Shown here: positions 1 to 9,135 of the stretch, piece by piece
How the letters are laid out: each line of letters begins with the position of its first letter
Position numbering within the stretch: the stretch's first letter is position 1
Source of the DNA: Achromobacter xylosoxidans
Lineage (GTDB): Bacteria > Pseudomonadota > Gammaproteobacteria > Burkholderiales > Burkholderiaceae_B
DNA length: 64,000 nucleotides
Reading direction: 5' to 3'
Assembly: GCF_014490035.1 (NCBI RefSeq)
Contig: NZ_CP061008.1
Location: forward strand, 3,224,001-3,288,000
Program-made: the position numbers and the translations under genes
Notes under the pieces: model-generated
Databases searched by the model: none
Seen by the model: the letters and a program-made list of their open reading frames with translations, nothing else
Told to the model about the DNA's origin: nothing

Positions 1-318
1 GAGCGCTATAAGTCCAACGGGCAAAGAGTCGTCAACCGCGAAGCCGTGGATGCGGCGCTGGCCCAGGCGTTCGCGCAGGTCGATGGCGAGGCGTTCGGCA
101 AGCAGTTGCTGGCGCAGAACGTGCCCGCTGCGCCGATCCTGGACATGGCATCGGTGGCTGCGGCCGCCCATACCGAACATCGCCAAATGGTGGTCCGGCG
201 CGACGATTATCACGGCCCGGGCATACCGATAAAGCTGTCCGGCACGCCGGCGGCCATACGCCGAGGCCCGCCGCGCCTGGGCGAAATGAATGCCACGACG
301 CCGCCGTCAGAGCGGTAA
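1..318 (+). CDS. CoA-transferase family III (CaiB/BaiF), C-terminal fragment
   Basis: The window opens inside this gene; frame 1 is open from the first base to a TAA at 316-318, giving the last 105 residues. The tail reads like the end of formyl-CoA transferase-like proteins: an NVPAAPILDM segment, which in the family precedes the distal domain, then HRQMVVRRDDYHGPG and a terminal GTPAAIRRGPPRLGE-type strand. These enzymes move CoA between acyl-CoA donors and carboxylic acids in the cytoplasm; the catalytic Asp lies in the missing N-terminal part. A Bug-family receptor follows 41 bp downstream on the same strand, so the two are probably one operon for uptake and activation of a carboxylic acid. 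The substrate cannot be read from the sequence. Confidence 0.85.
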   Translation, partial: ERYKSNGQRVVNREAVDAALAQAFAQVDGEAFGKQLLAQNVPAAPILDMASVAAAAHTEHRQMVVRRDDYHGPGIPIKLSGTPAAIRRGPPRLGEMNATTPPSER

Positions 319-359
319 GGCAAACCAGGCAGTACCCATAAAACCAGGAGACAACACCC

Positions 360-1325
360 ATGAAAACGATTCGATTCGCGCTGTTGACGTGCGCCTTGCT
401 GAGCCTGTCCGCGCAGGGCGCGGCGCAGGCCGAACCCTATCCGGGCGACAAACCCATCAAGATCGTCGCGGCCTTCTCGCCGGGAAGCGCCACCGACACC
501 AGCGCCCGCATCATCGCGGAAGAACTGCGTCGCGATTTGAACGCCAACGTGATCGTGGAGAACAAGCCCGGCGCCCAAGGCCTGATAGGCACCGAATACG
601 CGGTGCGTTCTCCCGGCGATGGCTACACGCTGACGATCTCCAGCAGTTCGTTGAACTCGATCAATCCGGGGCTGTTCAAGAAGCTGCCCTACGATGCGCA
701 GAAGGACTTCAGCCACGTGTCGCGCTTGACCACCATGCCCATGCTGCTGCTGGTTCGCGCGGATGGCCCGTACAAGGACTTGGCCACGTTCGTGAAGAAA
801 GCGGCCTCGGGCTCCTTGAACTACGGCTACGGTTCCCCGGGCGGGCAGGTCGGCGCGGCGGCGTTCAACCGCATTGCCGGCGTGCGCGCGGAAGGCGTGC
901 CGTACAAGAGCCAGCCCCCGGCGCTGACGGATTTGGCGGGCGGGCAGGTCGATTACGTGATGGCGGACCTGTCGGTCGCGACGCCGCTGCTGCGCGGCGG
1001 CAAGCTGCGGGCGCTGGCCATCAGCACCGAGCGCCGGCTGCCGGACCTGCCGGATGTGCCGACCTTTGCCGAAACGGGATATCAGGATTTCGACCTGGTG
1101 GTGTGGGTGGGCCTGGCCGGTCCCGCCGGCATCCCCCAGCCGATCCTGGAGCGCTTGAACAAGGCGGTGAACGAGGCGCTGGCGCGTCCCGAGGTACAGC
1201 AGAAGTTCGCCACCCTGGGCATGACGGCCGCGCCGAACACGCAGGCGCAACAGCAGGCGTTCGTCGAGGCGCAGCTGGGCACCTGGGGCCGCCGCATGCA
1301 GGAAGCGAACATCAAGCCGGAATAG
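360..1325 (+). CDS. Bug-family (TctC-like) periplasmic solute-binding protein
   Basis: 321 residues with a signal peptide at 1-24 (cleavage after AQA), then the Bug opening YPGDKPIKIVAAFSPGS, an ENKPGAQG loop, and the late motifs LPDVPTFAETGY and WVGLAGPAGIP. Bug proteins bind small organic acids in the periplasm; in the classical case they serve a TctA/TctB permease, but most Alcaligenaceae copies are orphans. No permease is present here. The ATG at 360 follows a good AGGAG Shine-Dalgarno sequence (near 345). It sits just downstream of a CoA-transferase, an arrangement repeated later in this window, so it probably delivers the acid that the transferase activates. The ligand is unknown. Confidence 0.93.
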   Translation: MKTIRFALLTCALLSLSAQGAAQAEPYPGDKPIKIVAAFSPGSATDTSARIIAEELRRDLNANVIVENKPGAQGLIGTEYAVRSPGDGYTLTISSSSLNSINPGLFKKLPYDAQKDFSHVSRLTTMPMLLLVRADGPYKDLATFVKKAASGSLNYGYGSPGGQVGAAAFNRIAGVRAEGVPYKSQPPALTDLAGGQVDYVMADLSVATPLLRGGKLRALAISTERRLPDLPDVPTFAETGYQDFDLVVWVGLAGPAGIPQPILERLNKAVNEALARPEVQQKFATLGMTAAPNTQAQQQAFVEAQLGTWGRRMQEANIKPE

Positions 1326-1359
1326 GCGGCATTGCGCCCTGGCTGCGCCGGGGCTGCCG

Positions 1360-2241
1360 CTATGCGTAGACGGCGCTGTCCTGGCCGTCCCAATGCCCGC
1401 TGACCAATTGCTCGGGCCGGCTCTGCGCGACGACCCGCGCGCAGGCGGCCCAGGCGTCCAGGCGGACGCTCAGGCCGGCGTAGATGCCGTGGCCCGCGCC
1501 GGCTTCGATCACGCCTTCGGCCTGTACGCCTTCGCCTGCCCGGATCGCGCCTTCGGCGCGGATGTCCTCGCCGGCGATCAGGCCCCAGCCGGAAGCAAGG
1601 TGCTCGCCGCACTGGATGGAGCCGCCGGCCTGGATGCCGCAGGCGGCGTCGATTTCCTTTTCGGCGCGCACGTCGCCGCCGGCCTTGATGCCCTGGCCGC
1701 ATTTGATGGCGCCTTGCGTCTGGATGTCCTGTCCGGCATGCAGGTGGCCGGTCACGGCCAGGTCCTGGCCGGCGCAGATGTCCCATTTGGCGCGCACGTT
1801 GCCGCCGCAATCCAGGCGCGTGGCGGTTTCGATGCCCCAGTCGGCGCTGACGTCGCCGCCCGCGCGCAGATTGCCGCCGCAGGCGATGTTGGCGCTGGCG
1901 GTGATGTTTTCGCCCGCCTGGATGGTTTCGCCGGCGCGGATGCCGCCGCCGGTGACGATGCTGCGGCCGGCGCGCACCACGCTGTCCACGTTGATGCCCA
2001 TGCGCACTTCCAGCGTGCCGGCGAAGACGATGGCATTGGCATCGACCGAATCCAGCCGCAGCACCGCGTCGGTGGGGCCGAACTGGTCCAGCAGCCAGCA
2101 GGCGTCGCTGACGCGGCCGTCAGCGACCAAGGCGTCAAGCACGGCCTGGTAGTCTCCCTGGCCGTTGTGGTCGCGGATGAACCATTTGTAGCCGCCCGCG
2201 CAGGGGTTCTTGGCTTTGACGAAATTCTTGGTGAGTTGCAT
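1360..2241 (-). CDS. Hexapeptide-repeat protein, probable beta-helix, function unknown
   Basis: 293 residues, no signal peptide or membrane segment. Residues 1-70 form a non-repetitive head (GYKWFIRDHNGQGDYQAVLD, DACWLLDQFG). From residue 71 to 250 the chain is about 30 consecutive six-residue units in perfect register, each starting with Ile, Leu or Val and usually having Ala or Cys at position 3 and Gly at position 4, for example IRAGET, IQAGEN, IACGGN, LRAGGD. This periodicity is expected for a beta-helix, and it recalls polymer-forming bactofilin and FapA/DUF342 repeats, but I do not recognise the family. Cysteines at about 121, 145, 156, 181, 201 and 211 fall inside units. A 40-residue non-repetitive tail ends the protein. 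It is transcribed alone, convergent with the upstream Bug gene. Confidence 0.85.
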   Translation of the reverse strand: MQLTKNFVKAKNPCAGGYKWFIRDHNGQGDYQAVLDALVADGRVSDACWLLDQFGPTDAVLRLDSVDANAIVFAGTLEVRMGINVDSVVRAGRSIVTGGGIRAGETIQAGENITASANIACGGNLRAGGDVSADWGIETATRLDCGGNVRAKWDICAGQDLAVTGHLHAGQDIQTQGAIKCGQGIKAGGDVRAEKEIDAACGIQAGGSIQCGEHLASGWGLIAGEDIRAEGAIRAGEGVQAEGVIEAGAGHGIYAGLSVRLDAWAACARVVAQSRPEQLVSGHWDGQDSAVYA

Positions 2242-2632
2242 GGCGCTTGGAATAGGTCGGTGCGTGGCCTGGCCGCAAGCCTCCGTTGGCGTTGCGGATA
2301 GAGGGACGAGACGCGGAGCCCGGCCACGCGGCTGGGCGTCCGCCGGCCGGCAGCAAGGCTGCCGGATGCGCGGATGTGCGCAGGCAGCCGGCGGCGGGCC
2401 GGTGCAGGAATCAGAAAGGGGGAAAGCGGGCGATTAGCCGGGCTTGGAGCGGGCGTAGGCGGAGCGCGCGGCGACTTCCTGCGAGCTCAACAGGGTCGAG
2501 CGCAGGGCGCAAAGCGCGCAGGCGGCGCAGGGAGGGGGAGAAAGATGGGATCGCACGGTCGCACATGCTACCACCGGGGCGATTGCAGTCAAGCGCGGTC
2601 CTCGCAACGGCAGCGGCGCAAGGCGGGGGGTG
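2242..2632. other. Intergenic region without a supported gene
   Basis: About 390 bases lie between the start of the hexapeptide-repeat gene and the terminator of the next Bug gene. The stretch is GC- and purine-rich on the plus strand. It must hold the promoter of the repeat-protein gene, but I could not pick a convincing -35/-10 pair. A short minus-strand frame (2434-2556) is discussed under rejected items. Confidence 0.5.
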
Positions 2633-2665
2633 AAAAAAAGCCGGCCTGGAAAACAGGCCGGCTTT
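2633..2665 (-). terminator. Rho-independent terminator of the Bug gene
   Basis: A perfect 12-bp stem, AAAGCCGGCCTG with CAGGCCGGCTTT, around a GAAAA loop. On the minus strand it is followed by a run of T (complement of 2633-2639), so it ends transcription of the Bug gene that stops at 2708. Confidence 0.88.
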
Positions 2666-2707
2666 CGGGGTGGCGCCGGCCTGGGCCGGCGCGCTGTCCG
2701 CTAACGA

Positions 2708-3688
2708 TCAGTTGGTCGACTGGATGTTGCGTTCCTTGGCGATGCGCTGGCGCAGTTCCAGCTCGCGCTTGATCTGGGCGGCGTATTCGGCGGGCGTGTT
2801 GCCGTCCACCAGCGAGCCGCCGTCGGCCAGGCGCTGCACGATCTTCGGATCCTTGAGCGCCTTGACGGTGGCGTCATGGATGCGGTCGATCACGGCCTGC
2901 GGCGTGCCGGCGGGCGCGACCAGGCCGTACCAGGCCATGTTATCCATTTCCGGCAGGCCGCCTTCGGAGAAGGTCGGCACGTCCGGAAGCGCCGGCAGGC
3001 GCTTGGGCGCGGCCACGGCCAGGGCGCGCAGCTTGCCGGCCTGGATGTGGGGCATGGACGAGGGCAGGTTGTCGAACTGGGCGTTGACCTGGCCGGCGAT
3101 CACGTCGTTGAGGGCCGGGCCCGAACCGCGGTAAGGCACATGCACCATATCCGTCTTGGTCAGCGACTTGAAGAGTTCGCCGTCCAGGTGGCCGATGCCG
3201 CCCGCGCCCGAGGATGCGTAAGCGTACTTGCCGGGATTGGCCTTGAGCAGGGCGATGAATTCGGCCAGGGTCTTGGCCGGCACCGCCGGGTTCACCGTCA
3301 GCACGTTGGGGACGTTCACCATATTGGTGATGGGGACGAAGTCCTTCAACGGGTTGTACGGGTTCTTGGGGTTGGTGGCCGGGTTGGTGGCCATGGTGCT
3401 GACGGTGGCCACGCCCAGGGTGTAGCCGTCAGGCGTGGAGCGCGCCACGGCGTCGGCGCCGATCGAGCCGCCGCCGCCGCCGCGGTTTTCGACCACCACG
3501 GCCTGGCCGAGCTCACGGGTCAGGCCTTCGGCGACGATGCGCGCCACGATGTCGGTAGTGCCGCCCGCGGCGAAAGGTACGATCAGGCGGATGGGCTTGT
3601 TGGGGTAGGGGTCGGCTGCTTGCGCGGCGGTGGTGAGGCAGAGGCCGGCGATGGCGGCGGCCAGGACGGCCTTGGCTTGGGACAGCAT
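2708..3688 (-). CDS. Bug-family (TctC-like) periplasmic solute-binding protein
   Basis: 326 residues from the ATG at 3688, which gives a clean signal peptide (about 1-24, cleavage after AQA) and has a GGAG about 12 bases upstream; longer frames add an implausible basic leader. Family marks: YPNKPIRLIVPFAAGGTTD, VVVENRGGGGGSIGAD, HVPYRGSGPALNDVIAG and LPDVPTFSEGG. It is a periplasmic organic-acid receptor. No TctAB permease and no catabolic gene lies beside it; it is a single-gene unit with its own terminator. The gene is divergent from the Mrp operon, with a 559-bp AT-rich gap between them. Ligand unknown. Confidence 0.92.
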   Translation of the reverse strand: MLSQAKAVLAAAIAGLCLTTAAQAADPYPNKPIRLIVPFAAGGTTDIVARIVAEGLTRELGQAVVVENRGGGGGSIGADAVARSTPDGYTLGVATVSTMATNPATNPKNPYNPLKDFVPITNMVNVPNVLTVNPAVPAKTLAEFIALLKANPGKYAYASSGAGGIGHLDGELFKSLTKTDMVHVPYRGSGPALNDVIAGQVNAQFDNLPSSMPHIQAGKLRALAVAAPKRLPALPDVPTFSEGGLPEMDNMAWYGLVAPAGTPQAVIDRIHDATVKALKDPKIVQRLADGGSLVDGNTPAEYAAQIKRELELRQRIAKERNIQSTN

Positions 3689-3839
3689 GGTCAAGAGTCT
3701 TCTCCAGATTATTTGAATTTCCGACCCGGCCGGCTTCTTGGGCCGGCGTCGGTGAAGCCTGCCGCGCCGGGATGCTGGCTTGGCGGAGCCTCGTGGGCGC
3801 CATTCCACACAGTAAATTTCCGCCGGTCAACCCGGATAG

Positions 3840-3867
3840 ACCCTGGCTTGTCCAGGGTTATTTTTTT
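3840..3867 (+). terminator. Plus-strand intrinsic terminator with no gene before it
   Basis: ACCCTGG and CCAGGGT pair around a CTTGT loop and are followed by TTATTTTTTT. The orientation is plus, yet the only gene upstream (2708-3688) runs on the minus strand. It may end a small RNA or antisense transcript, or act in a long leader of the Mrp operon. Confidence 0.75.
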
Positions 3868-4020
3868 ATGGCGCCGTTGCCCGAAGAAGACGGGAATAGA
3901 CCAAAAAATCCAATGCTGACAAAGATATGAACAGCTTCGGGAATATTTCAATTGCGCAAGGATTGCGCATCGATCTTGCCGTCATCCGCATCGTAAACAC
4001 ATAAATCTCTGCATAACTTA

Positions 4021-4053
4021 CAAGAATCTGATATTTTTCGTATGAGATTCTTG
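4021..4053. repeat. 9-bp inverted repeat upstream of mrpA
   Basis: CAAGAATCT (4021-4029) and AGATTCTTG (4045-4053) are perfect inverted copies with a 15-bp AT-rich spacer. The element is about 195 bp before the mrpA start and could be a regulator operator. Confidence 0.7.
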
Positions 4054-4247
4054 GCCGGTCTTGCAAGAAAGCTATTGCGTTTGTTTCTGTCTGCGCCGTT
4101 CAATGGCGTTGGTTGATGTCCCCCGCGGGGCAACGTGTAGTGCAGCGACGCACCGGGCCAGGGTTCCGTCCGTTTTTCAATCCCCGGTCTGTTCGTCTTT
4201 CGCTGCCTTGCGCTGGCGGGAGGGGGCCCGGACACTCTCGGAACGCC

Positions 4248-7163
4248 ATGTCGCTGATCCTGATCCTCGCTCTGCCGTTCGCCGGCAGCCTGTGCGCCGC
4301 GCTTCTGCCATCCAACGCCCGCAATGCCGAGGCGTGGCTGGCGGGCCTCATCGCACTGGTCTGTGTGGTACTGGTCATCAGCCTCTATCCGGACGTCGCC
4401 AACGGCGGCGTGGTCCGCTTCGACATGCCCTGGGCGCCCGCGCTGGGCCTGCAGTTCACCCTGCGCATGGACGGCTACGCCTGGCTGTTCGCGCTGATCG
4501 TCTCCGGCATGGGCGCGCTGGTGGTGCTGTATGCGCGCTATTACATGTCGCCGGAAGATCCGGTGCCGCGCTTTTTCTCCTTCTTCCAGGCCTTCATGGC
4601 CGCCATGCTGGGCGTGGTGCTGTCGGGCAACCTGATCCAGCTGGTCATGTTCTGGGAAATGACCAGCCTGGCGTCCTTCATGCTGATCGCCTACTGGCAT
4701 CACCGCCTGGACGCGCGCCGCGGCGCGCGCATGGCGCTGACGGTCACGGGCGGGGGCGGGCTGTGCCTCCTGGCCGGGGTGCTCATCCTGGGCCATATTG
4801 TCGGCAGCTATGACCTGGACCGGGTGCTGGCCGCGGGCGACCTGGTGCGGGCCGACCCCTGGTATCCGGCCGTCCTGATCCTGGTGGCGCTGGGCGCGCT
4901 GACCAAGAGCGCCCAGTTTCCCTTCCATTTCTGGCTGCCCAATGCCATGGCGGCGCCCACGCCGGTATCCGCGTACCTGCACTCGGCCACCATGGTGAAG
5001 GCCGGGGTGTTCCTGCTGGCGCGTTTCTGGCCGGTGCTGTCGGGCACCGACGAATGGTTCTGGATCATCGGCGGGGCGGGGCTGATCACGCTGGTGCTGG
5101 GCGCCTATGCCGCCATTTTCCAGCAGGACATGAAAGGGGTGCTGGCGTACTCCACCATCAGCCATCTGGGGCTGATCACGCTGCTGCTGGGCCTGAACAG
5201 CACGCTGGCGCTGGTGGCCGCCATCTTCCACATGATCAACCACGCCACCTTCAAGGCCTCGCTGTTCATGGCGGCGGGCATTGTGGATCACGAGACCGGC
5301 ACGCGCGACCTGAGCCGTTTGTCCGGCCTCTACAAGGCCATGCCGATCACCGCCACGCTGGCCATGGTGGCGGCCGCCTCGATGGCGGGGGTGCCGCTGC
5401 TCAATGGCTTCCTGTCCAAGGAAATGTTCTTCGCCGAGACCACCTTCGTCAGCGGCGACCGCATCACCGAGATCGGCCTGCCGCTGGTGGCCACTATCGC
5501 GGGTGCGTTCAGCGTGGCCTATTCGCTGCGCTTCATCCTGCAAGTGTTCTTCGGCCCGCCGGCCACCGACCTGCCGCGCGCCCCGCACGAGCCGCCGCGC
5601 TGGATGCTGTTCCCCAGCGCGCTGCTGGTGGCGATCTGCCTGCTGGTGGGCGTGGTGCCAGGCCTGACGGTCGGCCCGTTCCTGGCGACTGCGGCCCAGA
5701 GCATCCTGGGGCAGGACATGCCCGAGTACAGCCTGGCCGTCTGGCACGGCCTGAACCTGCCCCTGGTCATGAGCCTGGTCGCGACCACGGCCGGCATCCT
5801 GCTCTATCTGGCCCTGCGCGCCCACCAGCGCGCCAATCCGGGCCGGGTGCCGTTCATCTACCGCCTGGACGGCCGCCGCAGCTTCGAGGCGCTGCTGGAC
5901 GGCTCCAGCGTGGCCGCTGCCTGGCTGCTGCGCTGGCTGGCGTCCTCGCGCCTGCAGGTGCAGATGCTGCTGATCGTGCTGGGCACGCTGTTCGTGGCCT
6001 GGCTGCCGCTGCGTGCGGGCGGCTGGCTGGATGGCGCCGGCCGCATGACGCCGATCGATCCGGCCTTCGCGCTGTTGTGGCTGGTGGGCGCGGGCTGCGC
6101 GCTGGCCGCCGCCTTCCAGGCCAAGTACCACCGCCTGGCGTCGCTGGCGCTGGCCGGCGGCGCAGGGCTGATCACCTGCCTGACCTTCGTCTGGTTCTCG
6201 GCGCCCGACCTGGCGCTGACCCAGCTGTCGGTCGAAGTCGTGACCCTGGTGCTGTTGCTGCTGGGCCTGCGCTGGCTGCCGCGGCGCATCGCGCAGGATG
6301 AAGACGAAAGCCTGAAGGTCACGCTGCGGGCCCGCGGACGCCGCCTGCGCGACCTGCTGCTGGCGGGCGCCGCCGGCACCGGCATGGCCGCGCTGGCCTA
6401 CGCGGTGCTGGTGCGGCCGCAGGGCGACACCATTTCTTCGTACTTCGTCGACCGCGCGCTGCCGGACGGCGGCGGCACCAATGTGGTCAACGTGATCCTG
6501 GTGGACTTCCGCGGCTTCGATACCTTCGGCGAAATCACGGTGCTGGGCATCGTGGCGCTGACCGTCTACGCGCTGCTGCGCCGCTTCCGTCCGGCCGCCG
6601 AAAGCGCGGACCTGCCGCGCCAGCAGCTCGACCAGGATGGCGGCGTGCCCGACGCGCCGGACATCAAGTCGCTGGTGCCCGCCGGTTCCATGATGGTGCC
6701 CACCGTGCTGGTGCGCCTCTTGCTGCCCACCGCCGCGCTGATTTCCGTGTACTTCCTGCTGCGCGGCCACAACGAGCCGGGCGGCGGCTTCGTCGGCGGA
6801 TTGATCTTCGCCACCGCCGTCATCCTGCAATACATGGTCGGCGGCGTGTACTGGGTGGAGTCGCGCAGCCGGCTCAACCCGCAGCATTGGATCGGCCTGG
6901 GCCTATTGTTCGCCGGCGCCGCGGCGGTGACCGCGTGGTTGGCCTACAAGCCCTTCCTGGCGGCGCTGTCCTGGGATCTGGCGTTGCCGCTGATCGGCCA
7001 CGTGCACCTGTCCAGCGTGCTGCTGTTCGACCTGGGCGTCTACATGCTGGTCGTGGGATCCACCGTGCTGGTGCTGGTGGCGCTGGCTCACCAATCGCTG
7101 CGCGCGCAACGCAAGGCCGCCGCCGAAATCCAGGCGGCCGCCGCACAAACAGGGGAAGCCTGA
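4248..7163 (+). CDS. mrpA: Mrp-type Na+/H+ antiporter, fused A/B subunit
   Basis: 971 residues, the large subunit of the multi-subunit cation/proton antiporter in the inner membrane. The N-terminal half is an ND5/MrpA-type proton channel; [20 protein letters not shown], near residue 250, is the conserved core. A DUF4040/MrpA C-terminal block follows, and from about residue 815 a complete MnhB domain ([15 protein letters not shown]). The A-B fusion is typical of the six-gene Mrp operons of Gram-negative bacteria (Sinorhizobium PhaAB). The ATG at 4248 is chosen because membrane sequence starts at once; an upstream in-frame ATG at 4113 would add 45 basic residues. The stop overlaps the mrpC start (TGATG), so the genes are translationally coupled. 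Likely roles are Na+ or K+ efflux and pH homeostasis. Confidence 0.93.
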   Translation: MSLILILALPFAGSLCAALLPSNARNAEAWLAGLIALVCVVLVISLYPDVANGGVVRFDMPWAPALGLQFTLRMDGYAWLFALIVSGMGALVVLYARYYMSPEDPVPRFFSFFQAFMAAMLGVVLSGNLIQLVMFWEMTSLASFMLIAYWHHRLDARRGARMALTVTGGGGLCLLAGVLILGHIVGSYDLDRVLAAGDLVRADPWYPAVLILVALGALTKSAQFPFHFWLPNAMAAPTPVSAYLHSATMVKAGVFLLARFWPVLSGTDEWFWIIGGAGLITLVLGAYAAIFQQDMKGVLAYSTISHLGLITLLLGLNSTLALVAAIFHMINHATFKASLFMAAGIVDHETGTRDLSRLSGLYKAMPITATLAMVAAASMAGVPLLNGFLSKEMFFAETTFVSGDRITEIGLPLVATIAGAFSVAYSLRFILQVFFGPPATDLPRAPHEPPRWMLFPSALLVAICLLVGVVPGLTVGPFLATAAQSILGQDMPEYSLAVWHGLNLPLVMSLVATTAGILLYLALRAHQRANPGRVPFIYRLDGRRSFEALLDGSSVAAAWLLRWLASSRLQVQMLLIVLGTLFVAWLPLRAGGWLDGAGRMTPIDPAFALLWLVGAGCALAAAFQAKYHRLASLALAGGAGLITCLTFVWFSAPDLALTQLSVEVVTLVLLLLGLRWLPRRIAQDEDESLKVTLRARGRRLRDLLLAGAAGTGMAALAYAVLVRPQGDTISSYFVDRALPDGGGTNVVNVILVDFRGFDTFGEITVLGIVALTVYALLRRFRPAAESADLPRQQLDQDGGVPDAPDIKSLVPAGSMMVPTVLVRLLLPTAALISVYFLLRGHNEPGGGFVGGLIFATAVILQYMVGGVYWVESRSRLNPQHWIGLGLLFAGAAAVTAWLAYKPFLAALSWDLALPLIGHVHLSSVLLFDLGVYMLVVGSTVLVLVALAHQSLRAQRKAAAEIQAAAAQTGEA

Positions 7164-7507
7164 TGGAATTGATATACGCCATCGCTATCGGTGTCTTGGC
7201 TGGCTCGGGCGTCTGGCTGCTGCTGCGGCCGCGGACCTTCCAGTTCATCATGGGCCTGTCGCTGGTTTCCTATGCGGTGAACCTGTTCATCTTCGGCATG
7301 GGCCGGCTGACCTCGGGCCGTCCGCCCGTGGTCGATCCGGCGGTGGCCCATGATCCTTCCTGGTATGCGGATCCGCTGCCGCAGGCGCTGGTGCTGACGG
7401 CCATCGTGATCGGCTTCGCCACCACCGCGCTGTTCCTGGTTGTGCTGCTGGCCTCGCGTGGCCTCACGGGTACCGACCACGTTGATGGACGGGAGTCCCA
7501 ATCTTGA
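7163..7507 (+). CDS. mrpC: Mrp antiporter subunit C
   Basis: 114 residues, three membrane helices, a NuoK/MnhC-like subunit. Marks: ELIYAIAIGVLAGSGVWLLL at the start, FIMGLSLVSYAVNLFIFGMG in the second helix, and DPLPQALVLTAIVIGFATTA in the third. It forms part of the proton path with MrpA and MrpD. The ATG overlaps the mrpA stop by one base, and its own stop overlaps the TTG start of mrpD. Size and order match the standard Mrp operon. Confidence 0.93.
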   Translation: MELIYAIAIGVLAGSGVWLLLRPRTFQFIMGLSLVSYAVNLFIFGMGRLTSGRPPVVDPAVAHDPSWYADPLPQALVLTAIVIGFATTALFLVVLLASRGLTGTDHVDGRESQS

Positions 7508-9135
7508 ATTTTTGGCTGCAACACCTGCCCGTATTGCCCATCATCACGCCGCTCGCGGCGGGCGCGGCGATGCTTCTGCTGGCGGATACCCGCCGCTATA
7601 CCCGCGGCGCCATTGCGCTGGTTTCGACCCTGGGCCAGCTGGCCGCCGCCATCGCGCTGCTGGTGGTGGCGGGCGGCGGCGTACCCGGCGTCTGGCCCGA
7701 CGGGGTAGGGGTCTATCTGGTGGGCGACTGGCCCGCGCCTTTCGGCATCGTGCTGGTGGTCGACCGCCTGGCCGCGGTGATGCTGACCCTGACCGCGGTG
7801 CTGGGACTGGCTACCTTGGTCTATGCGCTGGCGCGCTGGGACCGCGCCGGTGTGCATTTCCATTCGTTGTTCCAGTTCCTGCTGATGGGCCTGAACGGCG
7901 CGTTCCTGACGGGCGACCTGTTCAACCTCTTCGTATTCTTCGAGGTGCTGCTGGCCGCGTCCTATGGCCTGTTGCTGCACGGCTCGGGCGTGGCGCGCGT
8001 CAGCGCCGGCCTGCAGTACATCGCGGTCAACCTGGTGGCCTCGTTCCTGCTGCTGATCAGCATCGCGCTGATCTACGGCGTGACCGGCACGCTGAACATG
8101 GCGGACCTGGCGGTGCGCGCCGGCAACCTGGCGGGCGCGGACCGCATGCTGTTCGAGGCGGGCGCAGCCATCCTGGGCGTGGCCTTCCTGGTCAAGGCGG
8201 GCGCCTGGCCGCTGAACTTCTGGCTGGTCAAGGGCTACGGCTCGGCCGGCGCGCCGGTCGCGGCCATGTTCTCCATCATGACCAAGGTCGGCATCTACGC
8301 GCTGCTGCGCATCGGCTCCTTGCTGCTGCCCACCGGCGCGCCGGCGGCCTTCAGCCTGGACTGGATGTTCGCGGCGGGGCTGGCCACGCTGCTGTTCGGC
8401 GCCCTGGGACTCCTGGCGACCCAGCAGCTGGAAAAGATGGTCGGTTACTGCGTGATCGTATCGGCTGGCACGCTGCTGACCGCGCTGGGCATGCCGGGCG
8501 TGACGCTGACGGGACCGGCGCTGTTCTACCTGCTCAGCTCCGTGCTGACCACGGGCGCGTTCTTCCTCTTGGCCGAACTCATCGAGCGCACCCGCAGCTT
8601 CGGCGCCAACGTGCTGGCGGTGACCCTGGACGCGTTCGACCTGGACGATCCGGCCTCGCTCAACCGTTCCGACGACGTGGTGGGCGTGGCCATTCCCGCG
8701 GCCATGGCCTTCCTGGGCCTGGCCTTCATTTCCTGCGCCTTGCTGGTGACCGGCCTGCCGCCGCTGTCGGGCTTCGTCGCCAAGCTGTCGCTGCTGTCAG
8801 CAGCGGTGTCGGCCGCCAACGAGTCGGCCGTGCCCATGGACGCATGGATATTGGTGGCCGCGGTGCTGCTGTCGGGGCTGGCCGGCCTCATCGGCCTGGG
8901 CCGCACCGGCATCCGGGTGTTCTGGGCCAGCGATGACCGCAGCACGCCGCGCCTGCGCTTGATCGAAGCCGGGCCCGTGGCGGTGCTGTTGCTGCTGTGC
9001 GTGGGCCTGGCGGCCGGCGCCGGCCCCGTGTCGGCCTATCTGGACGATGCGGCGCGGTCGCTGGACCAGCCCAAGTCCTACATCGACGCCGTCATGTCCG
9101 CGCAGACCGTGCGCGGCCTCAAGGGAGGAAGCTGA
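7504..9135 (+). CDS. mrpD: Mrp antiporter subunit D
   Basis: 543 residues, about 14 membrane helices, an ND2/ND4-like proton-translocating subunit homologous to MrpA. Typical segments include FNLFVFFEVLLAASYGLLLH, FLVKAGAWPLNFWLVKGY (conserved channel lysine) and GLPPLSGFVAKLSLL. The start is a TTG at 7504 that overlaps the mrpC stop by 4 bp; the next in-frame ATG would remove the first helix. The 3' end overlaps mrpE by one base. Confidence 0.93.
   Translation: MNFWLQHLPVLPIITPLAAGAAMLLLADTRRYTRGAIALVSTLGQLAAAIALLVVAGGGVPGVWPDGVGVYLVGDWPAPFGIVLVVDRLAAVMLTLTAVLGLATLVYALARWDRAGVHFHSLFQFLLMGLNGAFLTGDLFNLFVFFEVLLAASYGLLLHGSGVARVSAGLQYIAVNLVASFLLLISIALIYGVTGTLNMADLAVRAGNLAGADRMLFEAGAAILGVAFLVKAGAWPLNFWLVKGYGSAGAPVAAMFSIMTKVGIYALLRIGSLLLPTGAPAAFSLDWMFAAGLATLLFGALGLLATQQLEKMVGYCVIVSAGTLLTALGMPGVTLTGPALFYLLSSVLTTGAFFLLAELIERTRSFGANVLAVTLDAFDLDDPASLNRSDDVVGVAIPAAMAFLGLAFISCALLVTGLPPLSGFVAKLSLLSAAVSAANESAVPMDAWILVAAVLLSGLAGLIGLGRTGIRVFWASDDRSTPRLRLIEAGPVAVLLLLCVGLAAGAGPVSAYLDDAARSLDQPKSYIDAVMSAQTVRGLKGGS

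Larger units (their letters stand above)
3689..4247. promoter_or_regulatory. Divergent control region between Bug gene and Mrp operon
   Basis: 559 bases with no supported gene. The part from about 3800 to 4080 is clearly more AT-rich than its surroundings. It contains a plus-strand terminator (3840-3867), two TGCGCA palindromes (3953-3958, 3964-3969), a 9-bp inverted repeat (4021-4053) and the palindrome TCTTGCAAGA (4059-4068). Both divergent promoters must lie here; I could not assign them with confidence. Confidence 0.6.

Noticed and set aside
2434..2556. Possible 40-residue Cys/Ala-rich minus-strand peptide
   Set aside because: GTG start, no Shine-Dalgarno and no recognisable family; a chance frame cannot be excluded.
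3948..6887. Very long open frame antisense to mrpA
   Set aside because: Its product is His/Gln/Arg-rich low-complexity, typical of the opposite strand of a high-GC gene; mrpA has strong homology. The same applies to the long frames at 14748-16994, 26379-28862, 41784-44078 and 57808-59934.
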